DNA from: Mycolicibacterium stellerae
Lineage (GTDB): Bacteria; Actinomycetota; Actinomycetes; Mycobacteriales; Mycobacteriaceae
Direction: 5' to 3'
NCBI RefSeq assembly: GCF_003719305.1
Contig: NZ_RARC01000020.1
Coordinates: forward strand, 1-64,000
DNA length: 64,000 nt
Below are positions 6,733 to 14,929 of the stretch, in pieces. Numbering within the stretch: the stretch's first letter is position 1; each line of letters begins with the position of its first letter. The notes beneath the pieces are model-generated. The model had not been told where the DNA came from, did not search any database, and was given only the letters and a program-made list of their open reading frames with translations. The position numbers and the translations under genes were made by a program.

Positions 6733-9700
6733 CTATCGTGCGAGGGTCGCGGTGTCGATTCCGAGCTCATCCAAGCGCGTGATGTAGCGACGTAGCGATT
6801 CCAACTTGACTTCCTCGTAGCCGCGGACAAGCTGAGGGGCGGCGGCCACGTCGACCACCGTGTTGTAGGAACTGGGCGTGATATCTCGTAGGAGGGCGTA
6901 CAGCGTTGCTTCGTAGTGAGCGATCAACCGACGCTCCACACGCCGCATATGCATGTAGCCAAACGGATCGAAAACTGTGCCGCGCAGAGACTTCCCCTTC
7001 GCCAGCAACTTGAGAGTGAAGTGGCCCCTCGGGCCTATGCCGATCTTCTTCTTGCGGCCGAGGGCTTTCAGTACTGGCGGGTGCAGCTTGTAAGTAAGTT
7101 TCTCCCCACCGGGGACTTGCGTCCGTACCGACGCGATGAAGGCTGGGTCCGTCAGCATCCTGGCGACCTCATATTCGTCCTTATAAGCGATCAGCTTGAA
7201 AAAGTTTTGTACTACCGCTTCGGACAAATCAGTGCGTTCGGTGATGGTGCGTTCACGCGTCCATGCCTGCTGCGTCAGCGCGATCAACCGGGCCGCGATA
7301 CGCCGGTTCTGATAGGTCAGGAGGTCGGCAGTGCGACGCTCCAACAGCTCCCGTACGGGACCAGACACGGTGCATCCGTCGAACAGCTCACTGGGTACGG
7401 CCGGTCGGCTTGGCTGGATCACCGGCTCTGGCGCAGTGGCGGCTCGGAACACTTCGGGCTGATCGACGGCGACCCGGCCCCAGCGGAAGGCGGCCTGGTT
7501 AGCCTGCACCGCAACGCCGTTGATGGAGATAGCCTCTTCAATGGCCGCCGCGCTCATCGGGATGGCACCGGCCTGGTAGGCGGCCCCGACGACGAGAAAG
7601 TTGGCGGCTGTGGTGTTGCCGAAGAGCCGCTCGGCAGCCGCAAGAGCGTCGAAAGAGATGAGCATGTGAGTCCGAAGATCAAGCCGAGACAACAGTGACT
7701 CCTCAGCGGGATAATCGACGCTGCTGTTGTGGACCATCTCACCTGTCGGGGTTTTGCTGGTCGACGCGACAGCGATTGTGCCGTCAGGGGCTCCGAGTCC
7801 GATGTTTTTCTCGTCAACAGCGGTAAGCAGGTCAAAAGCCAAAATGCAGTCGGCCCACCCAGGTCCGATCCGGTTCGATGACTCAATGGCCACCGGACTC
7901 AGCCTCAGATGCGAGGAAACAGGGCCGGCCTTTTGGCTCAGGCCAGTCTGGTCGAGCCCTTTTGCGTGCAGTCCGCTGCGCAGCGCAGCCATCGCCAGCA
8001 CCTGGTTGACGGTCACGACGCCGGTGCCGCCGATACCAGCCAGAAAGATGTTGTGAACTCCGGTGATTGGTGTTTTCGGTGGGTCGGCCACGTCGGGCGG
8101 GATCGACGGCTGCGGTGAGGCATTGGGGCCGCTTCGCGTTTCGGGTAGTTCCACCGTGACGAACGACGGGCAATTGCCATCCAGGCAGGTGTAGTCGGTG
8201 TTGCACGTGCTTTGATCGATGCGCGTCTTGCGGCCAAGTTCGGTGTCGACGGGCTGTACCGACAGACAGTTGCTCTTGACGCCGCAGTCGCCACAACCTT
8301 CACACACCGACTCGTTGATCACTACTCGGGTGCGGCGCGTTGGCAGTTTTCCACGCTTACGTTTGCGGCGCGCATCGGCCGCGCACTGCTGGTCATAGAT
8401 CAGCGCAGTTACGCCCTTGATGCCCCGAAGCACGCGCTGGGCCTCATCGAGACGGTCGCGGTGCCACACCGGGACGCCGTCGGGCAGCGATGCGCCCTTG
8501 TGCCGCTCCGGTTCGTCCGCGCACACAATCACTTTGGCGACGCCGTCGGCAATGAGTTTGTGCGTCAGTTCGGGCACACTGAGTCCTGCCTCGACGTCCT
8601 GGGCGCCGGTCATCGCCACCGCGGAGTTGTACAGAATCTTATAGGTGATGTTGACACCGGCGGCCACACACGCCTGCACGGCGAGCTGCCCGGAGTGGAA
8701 ATACGTTCCGTCACCGATGTTCTGGAAGATGTGCTCGACATCGGTGAACGATGACTGCCCGATCCACTGCGCGCCCTCCCCGCCCATCTGGGTCAGCCCG
8801 GTGACCTGAGAATCGGTGCGCGAGGACATCGTGACCAAGGTGTGGCATCCGATGCCGCCGCCAGCCATCGAGCCCTCGGGCACCGCGGTAGACCGGTTGT
8901 GCGGGCAGCCCGAGCAGAAAAATGCGGAGCGCCGCGTGGGGAGAACCGTCAACTCGAGCGTCGGCGGCGGAGGAGCGGCCAACCCGACCCGCTCTCTCAG
9001 CACTGCACGCAGAGGCGCGATCAGGCGGGCGGCGGTCAGCTCGCCGTCCGGCGGAATGAGCCTCTGCCCGTTGGCCGCTCGCTTGCCGAGGACCTGTGGC
9101 GCAGCGCTCTGCCCGTAGAGGATGTCCTTGACTTGAGACTCGACGAAGGCTGTCTTGTCCTCGACGACGAGTACTTGATCCACGCCCGCCGCGAGACGGC
9201 GAACCTTGTCGGCGCCAAGCGGATACGGCATGCCGACGCGCAGAATGCGAATACCTGCCCGCAGCAGATCGGCCTCTGACAGGCCGAGATCGGCCAGTGC
9301 CTCGCGGACGGAGTCGTAAGCGGGGCCGACTGCAACAATCCCCAGCCACGCGTTCGCCGGATCGACTTCGATCGCGTCGATCTCGTTGGCAGCGTTGAAC
9401 GCCTCCACCATCGCCCACCTCGGCCCATACAAGTCGGCCTCAGCGAGAAGGCTGTCCGGTGGTGCGGCGGCGATCCGCTGACGGTACGACCAAGGGCGGC
9501 CCTCCCACTCGATGGCTGGCACCTTGATGTCGAAGTCGGTGAAATCCCGGTCCAGCGTCCAGATTCCGTCGGCGACGTCGGCAACGATCTTCATCGCCGA
9601 CCAGCATCCCGAGGCGCGCGACAGCGCGATGCCGTAGAGGCCGAACGCCACTATCTCTTCTGCGTTTCGGGGAAAGAAGATTGGCATCGACAGAGCCGCC

Positions 9701-10212
9701 AACGATCGCTCGCTCGCGGCGGGGACACTCGATGACTTTGCGGCTGGATCGTCTCCCACCAGCACAAGGGCGCCACCCGCCGGGTGAGCGCCATACATGG
9801 CTGCATGGCGTAACGCGTCGCTGGCGCGATCGAGACCCGGACCCTTTCCGTACCAGACGCCGATCACGCCATCGAAGGACCGGACACCCCTGGGAAGCTC
9901 GAGCTGACTTCCCCACACCGACGTCGCTGCCAGTTCCTCGTTCACACCGGGTACCAGCCGCACGCCGTGTTCTGATGCCAGTTCGGGAAGACTCGCCAAC
10001 AGCTGGTCGAGGCCCGCCAACGGGCTTCCCTGGTATCCGGAAACAAAGGTGGCGACGTTACTTCCTGCCCGGGCATCCCGGGCGTGCTGCTCGACCATCT
10101 GTCGCGCGATGGCTTGCACGCCGGTCAGTAGCACCGGACCCGATGCCGTCCGATATCGGGCGGCGAGGTTCGAGTCAACCGCCGTCGCTTCTGCGGCGCG
10201 CAGGTCTGTCAT
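6733..10212 (-). CDS. indolepyruvate:ferredoxin oxidoreductase, fused alpha-beta form
   Basis: Cytosolic TPP and iron-sulfur enzyme that oxidatively decarboxylates aryl or branched 2-oxo acids to acyl-CoA with ferredoxin. 1159 residues from the ATG at 10212 (AGAGG just upstream). Order: transketolase-like N-terminal half (YQGSPLAGLDQLL, PGVNEELAATSVWG), a TPP-binding domain with FFCSGCPHN and GGGIGCHT, ferredoxin-type cysteines (CEGCGDCGVKSNC, then CNTDYTC and CPSFV), then the gamma-type 2-oxoacid oxidoreductase domain (GIGGTGVVTVNQVLA) and a C-terminal DUF6537-like region. This single-chain IorAB layout is standard in proteobacteria and actinobacteria. A divergent Lrp-type regulator lies 150 bases away. 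Confidence 0.93.
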   Translation of the reverse strand: MTDLRAAEATAVDSNLAARYRTASGPVLLTGVQAIARQMVEQHARDARAGSNVATFVSGYQGSPLAGLDQLLASLPELASEHGVRLVPGVNEELAATSVWGSQLELPRGVRSFDGVIGVWYGKGPGLDRASDALRHAAMYGAHPAGGALVLVGDDPAAKSSSVPAASERSLAALSMPIFFPRNAEEIVAFGLYGIALSRASGCWSAMKIVADVADGIWTLDRDFTDFDIKVPAIEWEGRPWSYRQRIAAAPPDSLLAEADLYGPRWAMVEAFNAANEIDAIEVDPANAWLGIVAVGPAYDSVREALADLGLSEADLLRAGIRILRVGMPYPLGADKVRRLAAGVDQVLVVEDKTAFVESQVKDILYGQSAAPQVLGKRAANGQRLIPPDGELTAARLIAPLRAVLRERVGLAAPPPPTLELTVLPTRRSAFFCSGCPHNRSTAVPEGSMAGGGIGCHTLVTMSSRTDSQVTGLTQMGGEGAQWIGQSSFTDVEHIFQNIGDGTYFHSGQLAVQACVAAGVNITYKILYNSAVAMTGAQDVEAGLSVPELTHKLIADGVAKVIVCADEPERHKGASLPDGVPVWHRDRLDEAQRVLRGIKGVTALIYDQQCAADARRKRKRGKLPTRRTRVVINESVCEGCGDCGVKSNCLSVQPVDTELGRKTRIDQSTCNTDYTCLDGNCPSFVTVELPETRSGPNASPQPSIPPDVADPPKTPITGVHNIFLAGIGGTGVVTVNQVLAMAALRSGLHAKGLDQTGLSQKAGPVSSHLRLSPVAIESSNRIGPGWADCILAFDLLTAVDEKNIGLGAPDGTIAVASTSKTPTGEMVHNSSVDYPAEESLLSRLDLRTHMLISFDALAAAERLFGNTTAANFLVVGAAYQAGAIPMSAAAIEEAISINGVAVQANQAAFRWGRVAVDQPEVFRAATAPEPVIQPSRPAVPSELFDGCTVSGPVRELLERRTADLLTYQNRRIAARLIALTQQAWTRERTITERTDLSEAVVQNFFKLIAYKDEYEVARMLTDPAFIASVRTQVPGGEKLTYKLHPPVLKALGRKKKIGIGPRGHFTLKLLAKGKSLRGTVFDPFGYMHMRRVERRLIAHYEATLYALLRDITPSSYNTVVDVAAAPQLVRGYEEVKLESLRRYITRLDELGIDTATLAR

Positions 10213-10362
10213 AGCGATACCTCTGTCCACGGTTTCGTGCCATAACCACAGGGCGTGTTAATCGGAAGTACACTTAAGGCTTGCTTTGAATGCCCGTCAG
10301 TTCAACTCAACCTTCGATAACTGGTCATACCGGTCAGTCGATTCGTTCGCATTGGCAGTGAG
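10213..10362. promoter_or_regulatory. divergent promoter region between the oxidoreductase and the Lrp-type regulator
   Basis: 150 bases, relatively AT-rich, separating two divergent start codons. It contains the direct repeat GGTCA-N4-GGTCA at about 10323-10336, close to the regulator start. Lrp/AsnC proteins usually bind imperfect repeats in front of their own and neighbouring genes, so this is the likely site of control. The exact promoter elements are not clear to me. Confidence 0.4.
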
Positions 10363-10878
10363 GTGACTCGATTGCTCAGCATTGACCGGCTCGACGTCGA
10401 GCTGCTCGAATTGCTCGCCCGCGACGCCCGCACGGGCGTAGTTCAGCTCGCGTCGATACTCGGAATTTCGCGGAACACCGTCCAGTCACGGTTAAGGCGT
10501 CTCGAGGAAGGCGGCCTGCTTACCGGCTACCGGCCGGAATTCAATCTCGCGCAAGCAGGGCTCGCGACTGAGGCGTTCATCGGTCTCGAAGTTCAGCAAG
10601 GCCGACTTGCGTCGATAGTCGACGTGTTGACCGCGATTCCGCAGGTGCTCGAGATCCATGCCGTCACAGGGCGCGAAGATCTGCTAGTGCGAGTGGCTAC
10701 ACAGACTCAGGCAGGACTGCAAGAGCTCATCGAGAGAATCGTTGTGATTAAGGGCGTCGTCCACTCAACGACGACGTTGGCGCTTACAACGCCGTTGCAT
10801 TACCGGGCGGTTCCGCTGCTGAAAGACATGACGCGCAACGCCGGTTGGGGACGGTCGACCCCAGCGCCGAGGAGTTGA
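10363..10878 (+). CDS. Lrp/AsnC family transcriptional regulator
   Basis: 171 residues from a GTG at 10363. The N-terminal winged helix (LDVELLELLARDARTGVVQL, then SILGISRNTVQSRLRRLEEG) is followed by the RAM/ligand domain (LEVQQGRLASIVDVLTAIPQ, then VTGREDLLVRVA). Feast/famine regulators of this kind sense amino acids as octamers. The divergent position next to the oxidoreductase suggests control by aromatic or branched amino acids, or their oxo acids. The last 15 residues are a polar extension. From 10879 to 11107 no gene is evident. Confidence 0.9.
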   Translation: MTRLLSIDRLDVELLELLARDARTGVVQLASILGISRNTVQSRLRRLEEGGLLTGYRPEFNLAQAGLATEAFIGLEVQQGRLASIVDVLTAIPQVLEIHAVTGREDLLVRVATQTQAGLQELIERIVVIKGVVHSTTTLALTTPLHYRAVPLLKDMTRNAGWGRSTPAPRS

Positions 10879-11107
10879 TGGAAGCGAGTCGCGGCCTTAT
10901 GACCGGAGAATCCGCCAACCAACTTGAAAACCTAATGCAGCAGTAACGACAACTAGTCCGCTTCTCCGCCGATAAGCACCAATTACGTCCGGATGTCTCA
11001 CTGTTGAGCTGCGAGCAATGGCTCGAACGCCGCGGGGCCGGACATAGTCATCGAGGACTTCGCGGCCCAGGCTGGCCCAAAATCCGCGCGACAACACAGC
11101 TGAGTAC

Positions 11108-11961
11108 GTGCCACCCTCAAACACTGTGGAGCAAGGACCGGAGCTTTCCCCTACGGCGGATTTTCGCGAGCGCATCGAGCACGCCCGCAACCAGGCACGC
11201 TCTCGATACCGAGACCATCTGGCAGCGGTGTTCGACCAACATCGAGCCGCAGAGCCCGGAGAACTCGCCGACGCGGCGCTAGACGCGCTAACCGAATGGC
11301 GGTACGTCGAGACCGGGCAGCGTTGCAGGTGTTCGTGTCATCCCCGGCTGCCGGAAACCGATCTGCACGACTACGGATTCGCCTGCGGATGCACACGCAT
11401 GCCCAGGGACCGCCAATCCGCGTTCGGCCAGTGGCGCAACAGTTTTGAAGAATTCAAACAATCACCAGAGGGTCAGCGGATCGCAGCTACGGAACAGGCC
11501 CACGAAGCCGAGCTCCAAGCATGGGTGGGAGCACAGGACGATGTCATCGTGCACAGCCCCACGGCCACGGCGGCGGCTACATGCCTGAACAATGGCACGG
11601 CGAGGTCGACGGCCACAGGTTCTACTTCCGTGAGCGCCACGACGAATGGCGCGTCGAGCTCGATCTACGGCCCAGTGGCCGCTTCGTCCAGGCAATCGCC
11701 AGCACCGCCAACGACGGCACCGTCAGTTCCCAGGCGCGGCAAGTGGACGAACGCGATGTCATCGCCCAGGGCACCACTTCCGCGGAAGGGTACGGGACTC
11801 GGCCCGTCGAACGGGCACAGTTCATCGTCGACACGATCCGAATCCATCTGCTACGCCAGGCCTGCACATATCACAGTGACGACCTGTCATCGATCGCAAC
11901 CGCACTCGGCGTACAAGTCCGTTGGTGTCCCGCGTGCGGGACCCGCCTGCTCGCGCGGTAA
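11108..11961 (+). pseudogene. unknown gene split by a -1 frameshift at a C4 run
   Basis: Two reading frames look coding in succession. From the GTG at 11108 the first frame gives about 150 convincing residues (DFRERIEHARNQARSRYRDH; Cys-rich CRCSCHPRL and FACGC). It loses protein character after VIVHSP at about 11560. The frame one base back then carries HGHGGGYMPEQWHGEVDGHR to a zinc-ribbon-like end (WCPACGTRLLAR) at 11961. Re-reading one C in the CCCC at 11557-11560 joins them into one protein of roughly 285 residues. It may be a real mutation, an assembly error or slippage; alternatively an ATG at 11581 starts a separate 126-residue gene. Family not recognised. Confidence 0.5.
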
Positions 11962-12036
11962 CCACCAGATTTCGGCGGCGCGGTGCGCCTCAAGCGGCTT
12001 CATACGTCGTACACGTGAGGCTTGCCGGGCCGGGCG

Positions 12037-12566
12037 TCAATACCCCGCCACCCGATTAGCCTCGTAAACCTGTCTGGCATACGAGTCGATGTCCAGCGCC
12101 GGTGAGAAGTTCTGACCACTCTTGGACGTCCCGTGGGGGGACGACGCATAGCGAACGGCTCCTAGATCTAATTCTGGCAGCCGTACCCACGTAACTGCAC
12201 CGCTGGGATGTCGGTACGGTATTGGCCTCTGGAACCGTCTCGGGTTGCTGAAGACGTAGGCGTATGTCTTCGCATACGGAAGTCCGCTGTTTCGGAACTC
12301 CTCACGCTCCTCACGCGGCAACTCGGATGCGCCGACGAGGTCCTCGAGCTCAAGCGGGCCCAACACACGGACGAGATCCGCAGTGCCAAACAGCTGTCCT
12401 GTGCCCGACTTGATAATCACGATTAGTCCGCGGACATGTGTCGAACGGCCGCGAATCTCCCAGATTTTTCTCCGTCCAGAAGGTGGGAAGCGTACGGGTC
12501 ACGCACCAGAAGGCCGCGGAGAACTGCACTCCCGGCATTGTGGTCGGCATCGTCACGTTTTCGCAT
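12037..12566 (-). pseudogene. ASCH-domain protein split by a -1 frameshift at an A5 run
   Basis: ASCH domains are small PUA-like beta barrels that bind RNA or modified nucleosides. The N-terminal part (LLVRDPYASHLLDGEK) is in the frame that stops at 12423. The rest (IWEIRGRSTHVRG, then IVIIKSGTGQLFGTADLVRV and LELEDLV) is in the frame ending at 12037. The break is at the AAAAA in GGAGAAAAATC (about 12464-12470), exactly inside the conserved GEK-x-x-E-x-R motif. Restoring one base gives a continuous protein of about 175 residues. The start is uncertain (an ATG at 12566 is used here). From 12570 to 12803 nothing convincing is seen. Confidence 0.6.
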
Positions 12567-12803
12567 CATCACCGGGAATCGAGTCTGCGTCGCAGGCGAA
12601 CAACTCGCGCTTGCCCATATTCGCATCCTAGGCCGTTTCCGGTTGACCTCACCGGGTGGAGCGAATTGGCATCGCAGTACTGACTGAACAAATCCGGCGG
12701 GTCGACCCGCTCGTTCGTGTTCGACCTTTGGACCTCTTGGCCGGGAACGGCAGGAGGGCGGTAGCGGTAGCGGCATCGGCGGTGGTCGGGGTGGAGTCTG
12801 CGG

Positions 12804-13703
12804 TTACCTTCGGTGTCGGCGCAGTTTGTCGGCGGCTGACTGAACCGCGCTGGTGATGGTGCTCGTTAAAGGGCTCTCGAGCTTCCAACATTGCCAAAAT
12901 AGCGGCACATCGAGATAGGTGTCAGCGACACGGACGAACGCGCCGTGAGTCAGGTCATGTGCTGCCAACGATTCGGGAAACATTCCCCATCCCAAGCCGG
13001 CACGCACGGCCGCCGCGAACCCTTCGGCGGTGGGGACGTAGTGGACGGGTCTGGTAATCGCACGACGGAATGCTTTGCGCACCAACATGTCCTGCAGCGC
13101 GTCATCGCGGTTCCACGCGAGTGAGGGCGCCGCTGCGACCGACTCCCGGGTGAACCCGTCTGAGAAGTACCGCTCGATGTAGGCAGCGCTGGCCACGGGT
13201 AGATACCGCATGACACCTAGTGGCTGCACGCGACACCCTGGGATGGCAGCGCGCTCGGTGGTGACCGCTCCCATGACCGCGCCTGTGCGCAGCAGTCGAG
13301 CGGAGTGATCCTGGTCCTCGATGCGGATATCGAAGAGGATGTCTGGCAGTCCGCGAAGTATCGAAGTGAACCATGTCGACATGGAGTCGGCGTTGACCGC
13401 GACCGCGATCCGGGTGAGTTCTGCTGACCGGCCGGCGGATTCCGCCAGCGCCTCTGACTCCATCAGTGCCATCTGCGCGGCCAACCGCAATAGTGGTATG
13501 CCGGCCGGAGTGGCTCGGCAGGGTTTTTCCCGCACCACCAATACTTGACCGACGTGCTTTTCGAGTGTCTTGATCCGCTGACTGACCGCCGACGGTGTCA
13601 CGTTCAGAGCCTCGGCCGCGGCCTCGAAGCTGCCCGCCTCGACCACGGCGGCCAGAGCGGCCAGCTGATGTGGATCCAGGCGCGTCTCATGGTCATTGCC
13701 CAT
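12804..13703 (-). CDS. lysG: LysR-type regulator of lysine export, LysG (ArgP)
   Basis: 299 residues from the ATG at 13703; an in-frame ATG at 13721 is the alternative. The N-terminal LysR winged helix (LAALAAVVEAGSFEAAAEAL, then TPSAVSQRIKTLEKHVG) is followed by the effector domain with NADSMSTWF and IEDQDHSARLLRTGAVMGAV. From memory it closely matches M. tuberculosis Rv1985c, which activates the divergent exporter gene lysE (Rv1986) when lysine or histidine is high. Here lysE is 8 kb away at 21772, and the stop of a tniQ gene lies only 17-35 bases upstream. So lysG has lost its usual promoter region and may depend on read-through from the transposon operon. Confidence 0.92.
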   Translation of the reverse strand: MGNDHETRLDPHQLAALAAVVEAGSFEAAAEALNVTPSAVSQRIKTLEKHVGQVLVVREKPCRATPAGIPLLRLAAQMALMESEALAESAGRSAELTRIAVAVNADSMSTWFTSILRGLPDILFDIRIEDQDHSARLLRTGAVMGAVTTERAAIPGCRVQPLGVMRYLPVASAAYIERYFSDGFTRESVAAAPSLAWNRDDALQDMLVRKAFRRAITRPVHYVPTAEGFAAAVRAGLGWGMFPESLAAHDLTHGAFVRVADTYLDVPLFWQCWKLESPLTSTITSAVQSAADKLRRHRR

Positions 13704-13738
13704 CGGGTCATCATCCGCCATCAAGGCCGGCGCCTGGT

Positions 13739-14929
13739 CTACCGAACCAACAAGTTCGACGCTGATCGGACAGCCGTCGATGCAGCAAGCTTGCGCGCAA
13801 TCCGACTCTGCAGCTTCCGGTCGGCCTTGTCTGCGGCGAGGGCGACGTCCAGCACGGCCGTGAGGGCTGGGCTCAGACCTGCCCGCCGCGAAAAGGGCGT
13901 TCGGTAGGGTCCGCCGTTGTCTGCGTTGTCCATGAGCCGCTGCAGCGTCAATACCGTCGCGGCGTGGTCCGGGAGCGAGATCACCCGTAGGGCGACTGTT
14001 ACCCCGGCTGCGGTGTCGACAGCTGGCGCAACGATGCGGGCGCCACGCCGATACGGGCCGAGCGGCCATTCCATCGTTTCCCGTTGGCGTGCTAGGGCGC
14101 TCGACAGATCGCCAGGCAGGTAGCTGTCGACGTGAATCAGTCTGACCGCGCACATGATCCACTGCGCCAACGCTCTAACATCGGAGAGCACGGTCTTGCA
14201 TGGTGGTGTCGCGGCGCCGTAGATCGCGAAGTTCGTGCGGCTACCGTCCAACAAGGTTTGGATCGTCGCCTGCGCGGCGAGGATCGAATGTCTGCCGGGG
14301 AATCGCAGCACGTCGGCGGCCCCGAGATCAGCGTTGCAGGGACGGCCGTGGCGGTCCGGCCCACTGTGTTGGATTGCCGGGCAGCAGCCCGGCTGTGGAA
14401 TTCGACTCCGGCACAGCGGTTGCCGGCGTTGAGCGCTGTCGCACATCGGACATGAATCGGTGAGCAGGCAGCGGTGTGTCAGGCATGCGAAGGACCAATT
14501 GAGCCGCCAGGACAGCAACCAGCGACCACCGCTTTCACGCAGGCAGTGCGGACAGAAGCGCGACCTGGAGCGCCGCGCCCACAGGGCCGACGTCCAGTGA
14601 TCGGCATCAGCGGCGTGCCCGCCGTAGTGATCCATGGTCATTGACCGGATCTCGTCGCTACCAACGCCGCACACAGCGCCGATCCGACACAGTTCGTCAC
14701 GGGTCGGCGACAGGAGCCTGAAGGTGGTCTGCGGGGTGGGTTCAATCCCGCACCACGACATCACGTCGCCGATCGGAACTTTGTACCGGAACGCGATGGC
14801 TTCAAGCCACGAGTCGAGTGCTTCGCCGGGCGTGGGTGCAACTCGCACCGGCAGGGTGCGACCGAAAGTCGGTTCAGCGCAGCACGAAGACCTAGCACAG
14901 CGCATCTCGATCGTCCCGCCGCGCATCAT
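13739..14929 (-). CDS. tniQ: short TniQ family target-selection protein
   Basis: 396 residues from an ATG at 14929 that overlaps the stop of the larger tniQ (ATGA). The N-terminal TniQ domain (TLPVRVAPTPGEALDSWLEA) is followed by a zinc-finger set: C126 and C129 (FCPHC), C149, H152, C160 and C163 (CLTHRCLLTDSCPMC). TniQ proteins bridge the AAA+ regulator TnsC to the target-recognition factor. The C-terminal half lacks the long DNA-binding extension of its neighbour. Elements with two TniQ proteins often use them for different target classes. The stop is 17-35 bases from lysG. Confidence 0.88.
   Translation of the reverse strand: MMRGGTIEMRCARSSCCAEPTFGRTLPVRVAPTPGEALDSWLEAIAFRYKVPIGDVMSWCGIEPTPQTTFRLLSPTRDELCRIGAVCGVGSDEIRSMTMDHYGGHAADADHWTSALWARRSRSRFCPHCLRESGGRWLLSWRLNWSFACLTHRCLLTDSCPMCDSAQRRQPLCRSRIPQPGCCPAIQHSGPDRHGRPCNADLGAADVLRFPGRHSILAAQATIQTLLDGSRTNFAIYGAATPPCKTVLSDVRALAQWIMCAVRLIHVDSYLPGDLSSALARQRETMEWPLGPYRRGARIVAPAVDTAAGVTVALRVISLPDHAATVLTLQRLMDNADNGGPYRTPFSRRAGLSPALTAVLDVALAADKADRKLQSRIARKLAASTAVRSASNLLVR

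Noticed and set aside
12649..12897. 82-codon minus-strand frame downstream of lysG
   Set aside because: Thr/Ala/Arg low-complexity reading over a GGT/GGC-rich stretch; it overlaps the end of lysG and shows no protein-like pattern.
13715..13721. TCCGCCA at the lysG start as the transposon left end
   Set aside because: It matches the right-end heptamer but in the same orientation, whereas a left end should be inverted; it is explained by the lysG start region (ATGGCGGAT).
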